From Chloroflexota bacterium (GTDB lineage Bacteria; Chloroflexota; Anaerolineae; Anaerolineales; UBA11579), in assembly GCA_019456165.1 (NCBI GenBank), contig VRUJ01000037.1, positions 1-43,689 on the forward strand: a DNA stretch of 43,689 nucleotides, in the 5' to 3' direction. The translations under genes and the position numbers were made by a program. Positions 25,123 to 33,834 of the stretch are shown piece after piece (the first letter of the stretch is position 1; the number at the start of each line of letters is the position of its first letter). The notes under the pieces are model-generated. The model did not search any database, was not told where the DNA came from, and was given only the letters and a program-made list of their open reading frames with translations.

Positions 25123-25653
25123 TCACTCATCAACGAATAAGCTTAGATCCCAAATTTCAATAACTATGGCTTCATTGTTATACCAGGCATCATTTGAATT
25201 ATATCTATTTGGTTCAATACCAGTGATATCAAGGACATCCCCAATCAACATACTGATGTCATCTATCGCATCTAGAGAAGAAGGAGCACCGTAAGCTAAA
25301 TAATCAATCGGCCCCCATACACTACTCGTGTCGCTGATTTCAACCTCATATCCAACAGCTTCCAAAATCTCTTTAATTTCTTCGTATCTATCCAAAACCT
25401 CTTGGGTTGTTGCCCTTAAAGTCACATGGTAAGCATCTCGATCAAAGGAAAGAGTTGGTGTCGGTTCAGGTGTGCTCGTGGATGGAACAGGCGTACGGGT
25501 TGGCTTGGGTGTTTTTGTCGCGGTCGCCAGCATCGCCAAAGGACCTTCCCCGGCAATCCCTTGCCATACGAACCAACCGCTAACAATCAGTAAACAAACC
25601 ACAAGCAAACTTAGCCCTGCACAACCTAAAAATATTAATATTCTCTTATCCAT
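25123..25653 (-). CDS. Membrane-anchored protein with Thr/Pro stalk, function unknown
   Basis: The protein has 176 residues. An N-terminal helix (about 4-30), the segment GEGPLAMLATATKT and a Thr/Pro stalk are followed by an alpha/beta domain of about 105 residues containing YHVTLRATTQEVLDRYEEI and ending in EIWDLSLFVDE. The helix places the domain outside the cytoplasm. It is the intact member of a pair; the frameshifted copy lies 46 bases downstream. No recognised family. The shared ending EIWD also occurs in the binding protein gene upstream. Confidence 0.75.
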   Translation of the reverse strand: MDKRILIFLGCAGLSLLVVCLLIVSGWFVWQGIAGEGPLAMLATATKTPKPTRTPVPSTSTPEPTPTLSFDRDAYHVTLRATTQEVLDRYEEIKEILEAVGYEVEISDTSSVWGPIDYLAYGAPSSLDAIDDISMLIGDVLDITGIEPNRYNSNDAWYNNEAIVIEIWDLSLFVDE

Positions 25654-25777
25654 CAGATTGCCTTTTGGATCAGTTCGTTTGTCCTATTAATAATTTGATA
25701 ATATTCTCAATCTTGAATGCCTAATTTTATTATTGATATTAAGATAATGTAAGGTTTCAATTAGTAAGATACACCTA

Positions 25778-26944
25778 CTATTCAATAAAATCCCAGATTT
25801 CTACACCAGCTTCTTCTAACAACAAACGGATAGGGTCGTAGAAACTATCATCAATATATTCCCAATCAGTCCAAAAAAGCACATTCTCAACCAGGGGTAG
25901 AGTCTCATCAGACGCTGCAATGTTCATAATCGCCCAAACTATATCATCCGCGACCCAGGGATCGAGAAATGGAGCAAAACTGATGTTTTCATTAGGAATA
26001 GGAACGGTTTCTTCGATCACTACGACTACATCATATACATCTTCCATGTCTACATACTCACGTGCATCCATGAAGGTAGCGCCAGCCTCACAGACATCAT
26101 CATAAACTGCTTCAATTACACTTATTGACCCACTTTGACTATCAATAATTATTAAATCGGTTTCAGGATCTAAGCCTGCGATCAGCATATAAAGGCTGGG
26201 GAGTATCCAGCCATAGAGCGAAGTTCGCGAGGGTCGGCAGAAAGTCGTCCCAACCAAATCAGAAAAACTCTCAATACCGCTATCGGCGCGGGCAACGATC
26301 TGTCCTTGATAGTAGATGAAACCTTCAAAATCAATACCACTTGCCCAAGCCTCCGCACAACCATACTCATTAGCTAGCATGTAATCTAACGCCTGCAGTG
26401 ATGCCATGTGGGCTTCACCAGCACACATAATATCAATTAACATATCGATATCTGGGATCAGATAAGGTATGATGACTATGCCCGTTGAGTCTTCAATCAA
26501 TAATGCGATCTCCTCCGCATCTGCAATAATCTCATCGTCATTACCATACGCATATATTACCCAAAAAATTGGGTTATCCGCTGACCCAAAAAACGGCTCT
26601 TCTTCTACTGGTTCTTCAACCTCTGCTGGTTCCTCAATCGGGACTTCCACGATTACAGTCTCAATAATAACGATAACCTCAGGTTCAGGTATCTCTGGGA
26701 CTGCTGGTTCCTCAATCGGGGCTTCAACGATTTCAGTTTCAAAAACGAAGGGACCTGTCGTATCGGTATCACTAACCTCATCTCTATGCTCATCCGAATC
26801 GCGTTCTGAACGATTATCCCGAGCAGTCCGTGTGTCCATGTAATCGGGAACAACATTGTAGAGCGCGACGACGATAACTACACAAAGACATATTAAGGTG
26901 GTGGAAAAAACTGCTATCACCACGATCAACTTATTCCTATCCAT
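25778..26944 (-). CDS. Membrane-anchored PhnD-like substrate-binding protein
   Basis: The protein has 388 residues: an N-terminal anchor helix (about 6-32), an acidic Glu/Pro/Val linker (about 45-118), then a type 2 periplasmic-binding fold. The fold shows ALLIEDSTGIVIIPYLIPD, YYQGQIVARADSGIESFSDL and GTTFCRPSRTSLYGWILP, a pattern of the PhnD/SsuA/transferrin-like group. The family binds phosphonate, phosphite or sulfonate for ABC importers. No permease or ATPase gene lies beside it, so it may be an orphan or a sensor. GGAGGT precedes ATG; a TATAAT at 26990-26995 on the minus strand may be its promoter. Confidence 0.78.
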   Translation of the reverse strand: MDRNKLIVVIAVFSTTLICLCVVIVVALYNVVPDYMDTRTARDNRSERDSDEHRDEVSDTDTTGPFVFETEIVEAPIEEPAVPEIPEPEVIVIIETVIVEVPIEEPAEVEEPVEEEPFFGSADNPIFWVIYAYGNDDEIIADAEEIALLIEDSTGIVIIPYLIPDIDMLIDIMCAGEAHMASLQALDYMLANEYGCAEAWASGIDFEGFIYYQGQIVARADSGIESFSDLVGTTFCRPSRTSLYGWILPSLYMLIAGLDPETDLIIIDSQSGSISVIEAVYDDVCEAGATFMDAREYVDMEDVYDVVVVIEETVPIPNENISFAPFLDPWVADDIVWAIMNIAASDETLPLVENVLFWTDWEYIDDSFYDPIRLLLEEAGVEIWDFIE

Positions 26945-27047
26945 AATTTACCTCCAGCAGCGTTAGTGTTAATTCGCACAATTAGTTTCATTATACTATA
27001 TACAGATGCAAATTATTGGTAAGGTTGAACACAAAAAGTGTTTTAAA

Positions 27048-27563
27048 TCAACCTCGGTTACTCCACACCCACAACCCCCACAGAATTATCATCACCACGC
27101 CCAAGCCAAAGCGCACGATAAACGCCCAGCCGCAGCCAATCATCAATCCCTTGGTGACTTTCAATGCCTTGTTGTGATCGCGCAAGCGGATGTATTCATA
27201 TATGAACAGAAATAAAGGAGCTGCGAGCAGACCGCCAAAGGGAGGGAAGAATAGAGTTCCCAGCAAACCCGCAATTGTGCTGAGGATGATCGACCACCAG
27301 GAAGCCCCCTCCTTGCGTGCCCTGGCTCCCATCAATACGTCGTCCGCAACACTGCTGGCAATCATGAGCACAGTCAGAATAATGAATATCAAGATACCCC
27401 AACCATTAAAACCAAATACCAGCCCATATATGAAGGCTGTCAGCCAAATGATCACCCCGCCAGGAAAAATAGGGATAACCATGCCGAATAAACCTACAAG
27501 CATTACCAGCAGCATGGTAAATATGGTCAACCCGCTTAGGAAATCCACCACTATTTCGGTCAC
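27048..27563 (-). CDS. DUF456 membrane protein
   Basis: The protein has 171 residues and four or five predicted helices. The order LVGLFGMVIPIFPGGVIIWL, SSVADDVLMGARARKEGASW and LGTLFFPPFGGLLAAPLF matches the DUF456 family, whose function is unknown. It starts with GTG, and its first bases overlap the serS stop by 4 (GTGA), implying translational coupling. Confidence 0.85.
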   Translation of the reverse strand: MTEIVVDFLSGLTIFTMLLVMLVGLFGMVIPIFPGGVIIWLTAFIYGLVFGFNGWGILIFIILTVLMIASSVADDVLMGARARKEGASWWSIILSTIAGLLGTLFFPPFGGLLAAPLFLFIYEYIRLRDHNKALKVTKGLMIGCGWAFIVRFGLGVVMIILWGLWVWSNRG

Positions 27564-28837
27564 TTACTCTCCTTCTGAATTACTTCTAACCCCCCCATCC
27601 AAGGATGCAGCACTTCAGGGATCACGATAGAACCATCGGCTTGTTGGTTATTTTCCAAAACAGCGATCAAGGCGCGCGACATGCCCAAACCAGATCCATT
27701 GAGGGTATGCACTGGTTGCGGGCTGCCGCCATCAGCAGGTTTGTAACGGATGTTTGCGCGTTGGGCCTGGTAGGAGCCTACATTCGATATTGAGGAGACT
27801 TCCAGCCATTCAGCGCAACCCGCTGACCAAGCTTCGATGTCATAGCTGATATGGGCTGCCTCACTGGTATCCCCAGCTGCTTTGAGCAAGACCCGGTATG
27901 GCAATCCCAAATCCTGGCAGGTCTGTTCAGCATCTGCAACCATTTTCTCCAACTCTGCATCTGAATCTTCTGGCTTGCAATATTTATACATTTCAACTTT
28001 ATCAAATTGATGCACGCGTTTAATGCCGCGCACATCACGGCCCGCGCTCATCTTCTCGCGCCGGAAACATGGTGAGTAGGCTGTATAGTAGCGCGGCAGG
28101 CTTTCTTCAGCCAGGATTTCCCCCATGTGGATACCTGTTAGGGTTACCTCGGAAGTAGGTATCAAATACAAATCTTCCTCATGATCTTTGTATAGATTAT
28201 CTTTAAATTTTGGCAGCTGCCCGGCCCCAAACACAGTTCGCTCACGCACCAGGTAGGGGACATATTTTTCCGTATAACCTTGGCGGATGTGCAAATCTAG
28301 CATCCAGGAGATCAATGCACGTTGTAAACGCGCCCCGGCTCCGGTTAGTACAAAAAACCGCGTGCCCGATACGCGCACCCCTTGCTCAAAGTCGATGATG
28401 TCTAATTCCGGCCCTAAATCCCAGTGTGCTTTGGGTTCAAAATCGAATTTTGGCAGCTCGCCAACTTCCCGAATTGTTATATTATCCGCTTCTCCACCTG
28501 GAGGAACCTGCTCGTAAGGCACGTTGGGGATGACCGCCATCACATCATGTAATTCAGCCTCTATGACTCGTAATTGGTCATCAAATACTTTAATCTCATC
28601 CCCCAGGTTGCGGCTAGCTTCTATCTTTGCCAGACGTTCCTTTTCATCCTTCATCTTGCCGATTTCTTTGGAGACCTTGTTTCGCTCAGATTTGAGCGTC
28701 TCAACTTCCACCAAGATCTTGCGGCGTTCGGAATCTAGACTCAATGCCTGGTCAACTGGCGCGGGATCAATCTGGCGTTTCTGCATGCCTGCACGCACCA
28801 GGTCAGGTTGTTCACGGATCAAATTAATATCTAGCAT
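27560..28837 (-). CDS. serS: Seryl-tRNA synthetase
   Basis: It charges tRNA-Ser with serine in the cytoplasm. The protein has 425 residues: the N-terminal long coiled-coil arm (about 25-100; LVEVETLKSERNKVSKEIG), then the class II catalytic core with motif 2 (CFRREKMSAG) and motif 3 (GLGMSRALIAVLEN), and the serine-site TSEVTLTG. ATG 28837 is used, with GGAGGTG just upstream; a longer open frame to 28942 runs through the T-box leader and is not coding. Expression is controlled by the T-box. It overlaps the DUF456 gene. Confidence 0.97.
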   Translation of the reverse strand: MLDINLIREQPDLVRAGMQKRQIDPAPVDQALSLDSERRKILVEVETLKSERNKVSKEIGKMKDEKERLAKIEASRNLGDEIKVFDDQLRVIEAELHDVMAVIPNVPYEQVPPGGEADNITIREVGELPKFDFEPKAHWDLGPELDIIDFEQGVRVSGTRFFVLTGAGARLQRALISWMLDLHIRQGYTEKYVPYLVRERTVFGAGQLPKFKDNLYKDHEEDLYLIPTSEVTLTGIHMGEILAEESLPRYYTAYSPCFRREKMSAGRDVRGIKRVHQFDKVEMYKYCKPEDSDAELEKMVADAEQTCQDLGLPYRVLLKAAGDTSEAAHISYDIEAWSAGCAEWLEVSSISNVGSYQAQRANIRYKPADGGSPQPVHTLNGSGLGMSRALIAVLENNQQADGSIVIPEVLHPWMGGLEVIQKESK

Positions 28838-28839
28838 GG

Positions 28840-29115
28840 ATGCACCTCCAAATAGAATACGCCCACCTGTCCTAGCAGGACGAGGCGGGCGCTCGTGGTG
28901 CCACCTGCTTTCATTGGTCTTCCACATGAAGACCAACCTCAATTCTAGCGCTAACGGGCATACCCGACCCCTTTACAGCATAGAATATGCTCCTCCAGGG
29001 GTAACCCAGCCCATTTGGGCTGACAGAGTGGATTTCATCGCTCTTTCTGCCGCCTTTCACCAACCGGCGGTTCTCTGTGAGGAATCACGATTACTTGGCT
29101 CTGTGCTGGTTTATT
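28840..29115 (-). ncRNA. T-box leader (tRNA-Ser-responsive) of serS
   Basis: Stem I: AGUA element (near 29090), AGAGA and distal loop arm CCGCC/GGCGG with GGUUGGUGAAA (about 29047-29070), and a specifier region with UCC, a serine codon (29030-29032 on the minus strand). The T-box sequence GGTGGCACC (near 28897-28906) holds the UGGC bulge (28900-28903), whose last base would pair with the G73 discriminator of tRNA-Ser. A hairpin with a 4-base loop (28860-28891) then competes, followed by a T-rich stretch. Uncharged tRNA-Ser would favour readthrough into serS. Whether the switch is transcriptional or sequesters the ribosome site is not certain. Confidence 0.85.
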
Positions 29116-29121
29116 GTGCTG

Positions 29122-29149
29122 ATTATACTTATGTAAGGCAAGTTGTCAA
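29122..29149 (-). promoter_or_regulatory. Promoter of the serS T-box transcript
   Basis: On the minus strand, consensus TTGACA (29144-29149) and TATAAT (29122-29127) are separated by 16 bases. The start of transcription would be near 29115, at the beginning of stem I. Confidence 0.85.
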
Positions 29150-29162
29150 GCAAGCTACTTTT

Positions 29163-29489
29163 CTAATCATCCTCAGACAGGTTGATTTGATCCCCAAATG
29201 ATTCGATTATATCTGTTAGATGCCCGCTGGCACGGTGGGTGGCTGTTTTTACAATATTCATTAATTCCATGACACTATCAACATCATCCCGTTCTCGGAA
29301 ATCGCGCCTAATTAAATCTTCAGAATTGGTTATCAATGCCAGTGTATTGCGAAGATCGTGCATAAATTTTCCAAGATTCTTGCGATAGCGTTTACGCTCA
29401 TCTTGGGGTAGTTGGTTAACCAATTCCGCCAGATCATCCCAAATTTCCAAGTGTTTTTGGGAACCATGATCTCCTGGATTAGAATGCAT
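29163..29489 (-). CDS. Orphan histidine-kinase DHp-like protein without ATPase domain
   Basis: The protein has 108 residues. The segment FMHDLRNTLALI (His44) looks like an H-box of the HisKA type, inside two predicted helices (about 30-62 and 70-102), as in a dimerisation and phosphotransfer domain. No ATP-binding N, G1 or G2 box follows; the protein ends there. It could be a phosphotransfer relay or a structural dimer. ATG is 2 bases after the lysS stop, so the two are co-transcribed. Which receiver it works with is unknown; the nearest response regulator gene in the window is at 9565. Confidence 0.6.
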   Translation of the reverse strand: MHSNPGDHGSQKHLEIWDDLAELVNQLPQDERKRYRKNLGKFMHDLRNTLALITNSEDLIRRDFRERDDVDSVMELMNIVKTATHRASGHLTDIIESFGDQINLSEDD

Positions 29490-29490
29490 A

Positions 29491-31023
29491 TCAATCCTCC
29501 TTGTTTCTAAGATGAGGAAACAGGATCACTTCGCGGATACTAGCTCGGTCCGTAAATAGCATCGTCAGGCGGTCTATCCCCATACCGAAACCTCCATTGG
29601 GCGGCATACCGTAACGCATGGCTCGAAGATAATCCTCATCCATCGGATGGCGGTCACCTTCGCCAGAACCAGAATCAAACGCGCGCCCCATTTCTATAAA
29701 ACGTTTCTCTTGCTCGATTGGATCATTTAGTTCAGTGAATGCGTTGCACAATTCGAACCCACCGACAAAACCTTCAAATCTCTCTACAGTTTGCGTATCT
29801 CCTGAAACGTGTTTTGCAAGTGGTGAGATATCGCGAGGATAGTTGTAGATAAAGGTCGGCTGGATCAATTTTGGTTCTAGGAAATTACCTATCAAAGAAT
29901 CGATAAGTTTGCCGCGCGGTGCTGCCGGGTCGATTTCGATATCTTTTGCGCTCATCGCCTTCGCAAGACTGGCGGTATCTGTGTGTTTCTGGATATCTAT
30001 TCCAGCAAATTCGACCAATCCTTCAGCTAACTCAATGCGCGGCCAGCTATTTGCCAGCTCAATTTCATGTCCTTGGTAGGTCAAGTTGGTGCGTCCAAGA
30101 ACATTTTCAGCCACAAAAAGCACCATTTGTTCAGTGAGGTCCATAACTGTATTGTAATCAGCATAGGCCATGTAGAATTCAAGCTGTGTAAACTCAGGAT
30201 TATGAGTCCGGTCTACACCCTCATTTCGGAAATCTCGTCCGATCTCATAAACCCGTTCGATGCCCCCTACCAGTAAACGTTTGAGATACAACTCGAAAGA
30301 AATACGTAAATAAAGGTCTTGTTTGAGCTGATTATGCTGCGTTACAAATGGCTTAGCTGCTGCGCCACCGTAAATTGGCTGTAATATCGGGGTTTCAACT
30401 TCTAAAAAACCATGCGAGTCAAAAAATTCTCTCAATGCACGGCAAATTGCTGCCCGGGTTCTGAATATTTCGCGCACTTCTGGGTTTACGGCTAGATCGG
30501 CGTAGCGTTGACGGTATCTTGTTTCTGGGTCAGAAAGGGTTGCATGCCGCACAATTTCATCATCAACCTGTTCGTCTTTGGCTGCCGGCAGCGGTGTGAT
30601 CGCTTTTGTAAGCATTTTGAATGACTCAACTCGTAAAGATATTTCGCCTGCACGCGTACGAAACATCTCTCCCTCGGCTTGGATGAAATCACCAAGGTCA
30701 AAGCTAGTCTTTAATAGATCAAGTTGTTCTTGGCTGACATCCTGGGCACGAAAAAATAACTGCACCTTTCCAGCGCCATCTTCTATATGGGAAAAGATGA
30801 TTTTTCCCATTGGGCGAATGGATCGAATGCGGCCAACAAGTGTAGCAGCGATACCTTCTACATTCTCATCAGTTTCAGCAGTTTCAAAGGCCCTGATTGC
30901 TTCCGCGCTGGTGTGTGTGCGCAAAGTGCGCCTTGGATACGGTTCAATCCCCCGGTCCCGTAGTTTTTTCAATTTTTCCAAACGCAAACGTTCTAGTTTG
31001 GTTAATTCACTTTCGTTGACCAT
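29491..31023 (-). CDS. lysS: Lysyl-tRNA synthetase (class II)
   Basis: It charges tRNA-Lys. The protein has 510 residues. An N-terminal OB fold binds the anticodon (VGRIRSIRPMGKIIFSHIED). The class II core has motif 2 (FRNEGVDRTHNPEF) and motif 3 (GGFGMGIDRLTMLFTD). Expected length for bacterial LysS is about 490-510. GAAGG lies 7 bases upstream of ATG. A terminator hairpin lies between it and greA, so its expression may depend on readthrough or an unseen promoter. Confidence 0.97.
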   Translation of the reverse strand: MVNESELTKLERLRLEKLKKLRDRGIEPYPRRTLRTHTSAEAIRAFETAETDENVEGIAATLVGRIRSIRPMGKIIFSHIEDGAGKVQLFFRAQDVSQEQLDLLKTSFDLGDFIQAEGEMFRTRAGEISLRVESFKMLTKAITPLPAAKDEQVDDEIVRHATLSDPETRYRQRYADLAVNPEVREIFRTRAAICRALREFFDSHGFLEVETPILQPIYGGAAAKPFVTQHNQLKQDLYLRISFELYLKRLLVGGIERVYEIGRDFRNEGVDRTHNPEFTQLEFYMAYADYNTVMDLTEQMVLFVAENVLGRTNLTYQGHEIELANSWPRIELAEGLVEFAGIDIQKHTDTASLAKAMSAKDIEIDPAAPRGKLIDSLIGNFLEPKLIQPTFIYNYPRDISPLAKHVSGDTQTVERFEGFVGGFELCNAFTELNDPIEQEKRFIEMGRAFDSGSGEGDRHPMDEDYLRAMRYGMPPNGGFGMGIDRLTMLFTDRASIREVILFPHLRNKED

Positions 31024-31051
31024 ATTTTAGCCTTCAAAAAGATTAAAACAC

Positions 31052-31087
31052 AAAAAAAGTCCCGCGCATAGGTGCTAAGCACGGGAC
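31052..31087 (-). terminator. Rho-independent terminator after greA
   Basis: On the minus strand, GTCCCGTGC (31079-31087) pairs with GCGCGGGAC (31059-31067), with one G-U pair, followed by seven T (31052-31058). It would end most greA transcripts before lysS. Confidence 0.8.
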
Positions 31088-31107
31088 AGAAATTCAAGCT
31101 TATGCTC

Positions 31108-31578
31108 TTAATTGACTTTTTCTATACGTACAATAAATGATCCCGAGGGAGCATCTACTTCAACTTTATCCCCCTCTTTATGTTCTAGCAGTGCGCTGCC
31201 AAGTGGAGATTCGTGGGATATCATACCATTGCGGGGATTTGCTTCTGCCTGCCCTACAATGATGTATTCCTCAGGCTTGCTGCGTCCCTCCCGGATAATA
31301 ACTTTGGAGCCAATTTCAACCACCCCGTTTTTCTTCCTCTTCTTGGTGATAATACTAACATTAGCAAGTAATCCCTCTAGCTCGCGAATGCGACCTTCAA
31401 CAAATGCTTGTGCATTTTTTGCAGCTTCAAACTCTGGGTCTTCAACAAACTCTCCCAAACTGTTTTCTGCAGCTTCACGGAGACGTTCAGCCATTTCTTT
31501 ACGCTTGTCACCGCGTAAATAATCCAATTCTTCTTGTAATTTTTTATGACCTGCTTTGGTCAAATATTCGGGTGGCAT
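31108..31578 (-). CDS. greA: Transcription elongation factor GreA
   Basis: It rescues backtracked RNA polymerase by stimulating transcript cleavage. The protein has 156 residues: an N-terminal coiled coil (YLTKAGHKKLQEELDYLR), acidic tip, then the FKBP-like C-terminal domain (EYIIVGQAEANPRNGMISHESPLG). The usual GDLxENAEY-like tip is replaced by GEFVEDPEFEAAK, apparently two residues longer, but still acidic. Promoter candidate at 31691-31719. Confidence 0.93.
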   Translation of the reverse strand: MPPEYLTKAGHKKLQEELDYLRGDKRKEMAERLREAAENSLGEFVEDPEFEAAKNAQAFVEGRIRELEGLLANVSIITKKRKKNGVVEIGSKVIIREGRSKPEEYIIVGQAEANPRNGMISHESPLGSALLEHKEGDKVEVDAPSGSFIVRIEKVN

Positions 31579-31690
31579 AATACATGGACTCCTGAGAATT
31601 CACTAATTAATGTTTTGCAGTGGAAACCACTATACAAAAATTAGCAGGGCGAGCATAGCAATAATCTCGCTTCCCGCCAATTAGCGATAA

Positions 31691-31719
31691 ATAATAGCAT
31701 AATTTGTTTGCAAACGCAA
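31691..31719 (-). promoter_or_regulatory. Predicted greA promoter
   Basis: On the minus strand, TTGCGT (31714-31719) and TATTAT (31691-31696) have a 17-base spacer, about 113 bases upstream of the greA start. The rest of the 291-base gap (31579-31869) shows no gene. Confidence 0.5.
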
Positions 31720-31869
31720 GGGCAAGGGAACAAGTGTTCTCGTGGTTGGATTCCAACCAGTTTTAACCATATTTATGACGTTTTTTTTAGCTTTATTCCC
31801 CCTGAAAACGGGATCATTATAAGAAATTAGATTGGTGAGTAATCATTCTCAATTACTCATTTAGAAACC

Positions 31870-33774
31870 TTAGAATAAAGCATAAGCAATAAGAGCCAAT
31901 AAAACAAAAATCCCGATCACGATCAAAGCTATAGAAGCGCAGCCGAAAGGTTTGGAAGGCTTTACTTCCTCATTTCCCAAGATTTGTTTTACAGCTAACA
32001 CCGCTTGCTCAACCATCGTTTCAGTTGTCTTGATATCAACCCCAGCCCAATCCCAACCCGTCTTTCGTAAAGGAATCAACAGTTTTCGTGCTGAGCTGGC
32101 AACGACAGCCGCGCTAAGATCTCCTGAAACACCTTCATCAGCTACTGCAATACTCCACGGACCAACTATCAAGTCAGCGCTAGCCAATTTGTCAGATAAA
32201 GATTTCGTTTCAAAATTCACCTCCATCATCTGGGCTGCGTCCTTAGTGAGCCCAACCGGAGTAACATTCATATCAGGGAATTCGTCTGCCAAAGCTCGCT
32301 TGAGAGCTAGGCCAAAACGCCCCTCCCCGCCATCTAAGACAGCGACCTTTAATTCAGCCAATCGTTTTGCTTGTTGGTTTTCCTCAAAACCTGCGTCTGC
32401 GCGCAGCACACTCCCGTGGAAAGCCAAAACCCCACCCGCGATAATAGCAAAAGAAAATGACTCGGCCAGGTCGCCGATAAAATTAGCTCCGGTCCGCTCG
32501 CCCAATATCAGCAACAGGATTTGGAAGACAATGTTAATAAGGTTGCCAAGCAAAGTTAACATTGCAGCCAGGAGAAAGAAGTAAAGGTAATTTTTACGGG
32601 CGTTTGCCCGGCGGTTGTCAGCAGCCAATAATCCTTCTCCACTGGCGTCAAACTGTATTCTACGCCAGGGTAATGCCCACACCGGCAAGCCGGCAATGAT
32701 AGCTGCCATTGACCAGGATAACTGATCCTTCAAAACTTCACCAAAACTGGTCCGGCTGCCAATTGCATCGAATAATACGTTAATTATGCCAATCAGCCCG
32801 ATGAGGAAGGTAGCCAACCCAATGGCTGCTACTATATAGAGGTACAGGCGGCGTACCCCTGCGGTCTGCGCTTCATCCGCTGTTGATGCCGCATCCTGGC
32901 GCAAAACAAAAGCGTGGTATGCCCACATTATCCCCATACCGAAAATTACCCGGAACGCGTCGCTTGCGCCAGCACCTCCACTACCCGAACTCATCCCCAA
33001 GAGTCGGCTGAAAAATCCATCTAATAACATCGTTGCCGCTCCAACAGCGCTCAGGGCAGTAATTAAAACAATCAGGTACAAGTAATATTTGCGTAAAACC
33101 GAATTTTGCTCCTCCTCGTTAGAACTGGCAAACAATAGTTGTGCCCACCGCCAGAAGATGAACCAGATAGCACCCCCAAGTAGGAGACGCACAATCTCTG
33201 GAGTTATAACCCTGCTAGATGTTATGGCAATGGTTGATTGGTTAGCCGATTGGAACAACAAGCGCAGCAGGTTGATGATAGCTGCGGTGGTCATCCACAG
33301 GCCGGCGGCGCTAAAACTTAAGATGTAAACGCGGCGTACTGTAGCGTTCTTACCAAACGGAGGATTAGCTTCCACATCCTCTTTCAGTACACGGTCATGA
33401 TATACGAAAACGACTGCTAGAACTAATATTCCGATCAAATAGTTTAATAGATCACCTCGATGAGCAAAAAAGTTAAATGTGGTCCCCAGAATCGGCGCTA
33501 GGGAAACGGCCAGAATAAAGTAAATATATATCCGGCGAATAATCGCGGATTTCTCGCTTTTATTTTCGCTTGCCGAGCGCTGCGCCCACAACCAGTGCAC
33601 CAGAAAGACGGGCAGCGCAATTATGATGACGGCAATTTGCATGGCGATAAATTCCCTGCCTGAGCGAATTCCCCTGGTAAACAAACTGCGCGCTACTGAG
33701 ATCACCGCCCATGTGACAGCTTGCAAACTAATTGCACTTGTAATGTAGATGTACCATCTTCTAGCGTTACCCAT
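31870..33774 (-). CDS. Multi-spanning DUF5671 repeat membrane protein
   Basis: The protein has 634 residues. The first 480 consist of about six related two-helix modules, each opening with an RRxYxYI-type motif (RRWYIYITSAISL, RRIYIYFILAVSL, VRRVYILSFSAAG, LRKYYLYLIVLIT, VRRLYLYIVAAIG and ARKNYLYFFLLAA). This fits DUF5671 repeats. The part from about 480 to 605 is a soluble alpha/beta domain (LKVAVLDGGEGRFG), followed by a last helix (IVIGIFVLLALIAY). GAGGAGGT precedes ATG. Function unknown; the domain order suggests a membrane sensor or scaffold, but that is a guess. Confidence 0.78.
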   Translation of the reverse strand: MGNARRWYIYITSAISLQAVTWAVISVARSLFTRGIRSGREFIAMQIAVIIIALPVFLVHWLWAQRSASENKSEKSAIIRRIYIYFILAVSLAPILGTTFNFFAHRGDLLNYLIGILVLAVVFVYHDRVLKEDVEANPPFGKNATVRRVYILSFSAAGLWMTTAAIINLLRLLFQSANQSTIAITSSRVITPEIVRLLLGGAIWFIFWRWAQLLFASSNEEEQNSVLRKYYLYLIVLITALSAVGAATMLLDGFFSRLLGMSSGSGGAGASDAFRVIFGMGIMWAYHAFVLRQDAASTADEAQTAGVRRLYLYIVAAIGLATFLIGLIGIINVLFDAIGSRTSFGEVLKDQLSWSMAAIIAGLPVWALPWRRIQFDASGEGLLAADNRRANARKNYLYFFLLAAMLTLLGNLINIVFQILLLILGERTGANFIGDLAESFSFAIIAGGVLAFHGSVLRADAGFEENQQAKRLAELKVAVLDGGEGRFGLALKRALADEFPDMNVTPVGLTKDAAQMMEVNFETKSLSDKLASADLIVGPWSIAVADEGVSGDLSAAVVASSARKLLIPLRKTGWDWAGVDIKTTETMVEQAVLAVKQILGNEEVKPSKPFGCASIALIVIGIFVLLALIAYALF

Positions 33775-33834
33775 AGTGTTACCTCCTCAATAAAGTTTGA
33801 TGAAGTGAGTATTGACTAAATTCCAAAAAAGCTT

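Noticed and set aside
27006..27215. 69-codon + strand frame before the DUF456 gene
   Set aside because: It mostly overlaps the DUF456 gene in antisense and shows no domain or signal.
28838..28942. Upstream extension of the serS frame by 35 codons
   Set aside because: It lies within the T-box leader and terminator hairpin; the ATG at 28837 has a strong ribosome site and matches the usual SerRS start.
28524..29201. 225-codon + strand frame opposite serS and its leader
   Set aside because: It runs antisense to serS and the T-box, with no ribosome site or recognisable domain.
31952..32584. 210-codon + strand frame opposite the DUF5671 gene
   Set aside because: It is an antisense shadow, rich in Ser/Ala with no domain, under a well-supported minus-strand gene.
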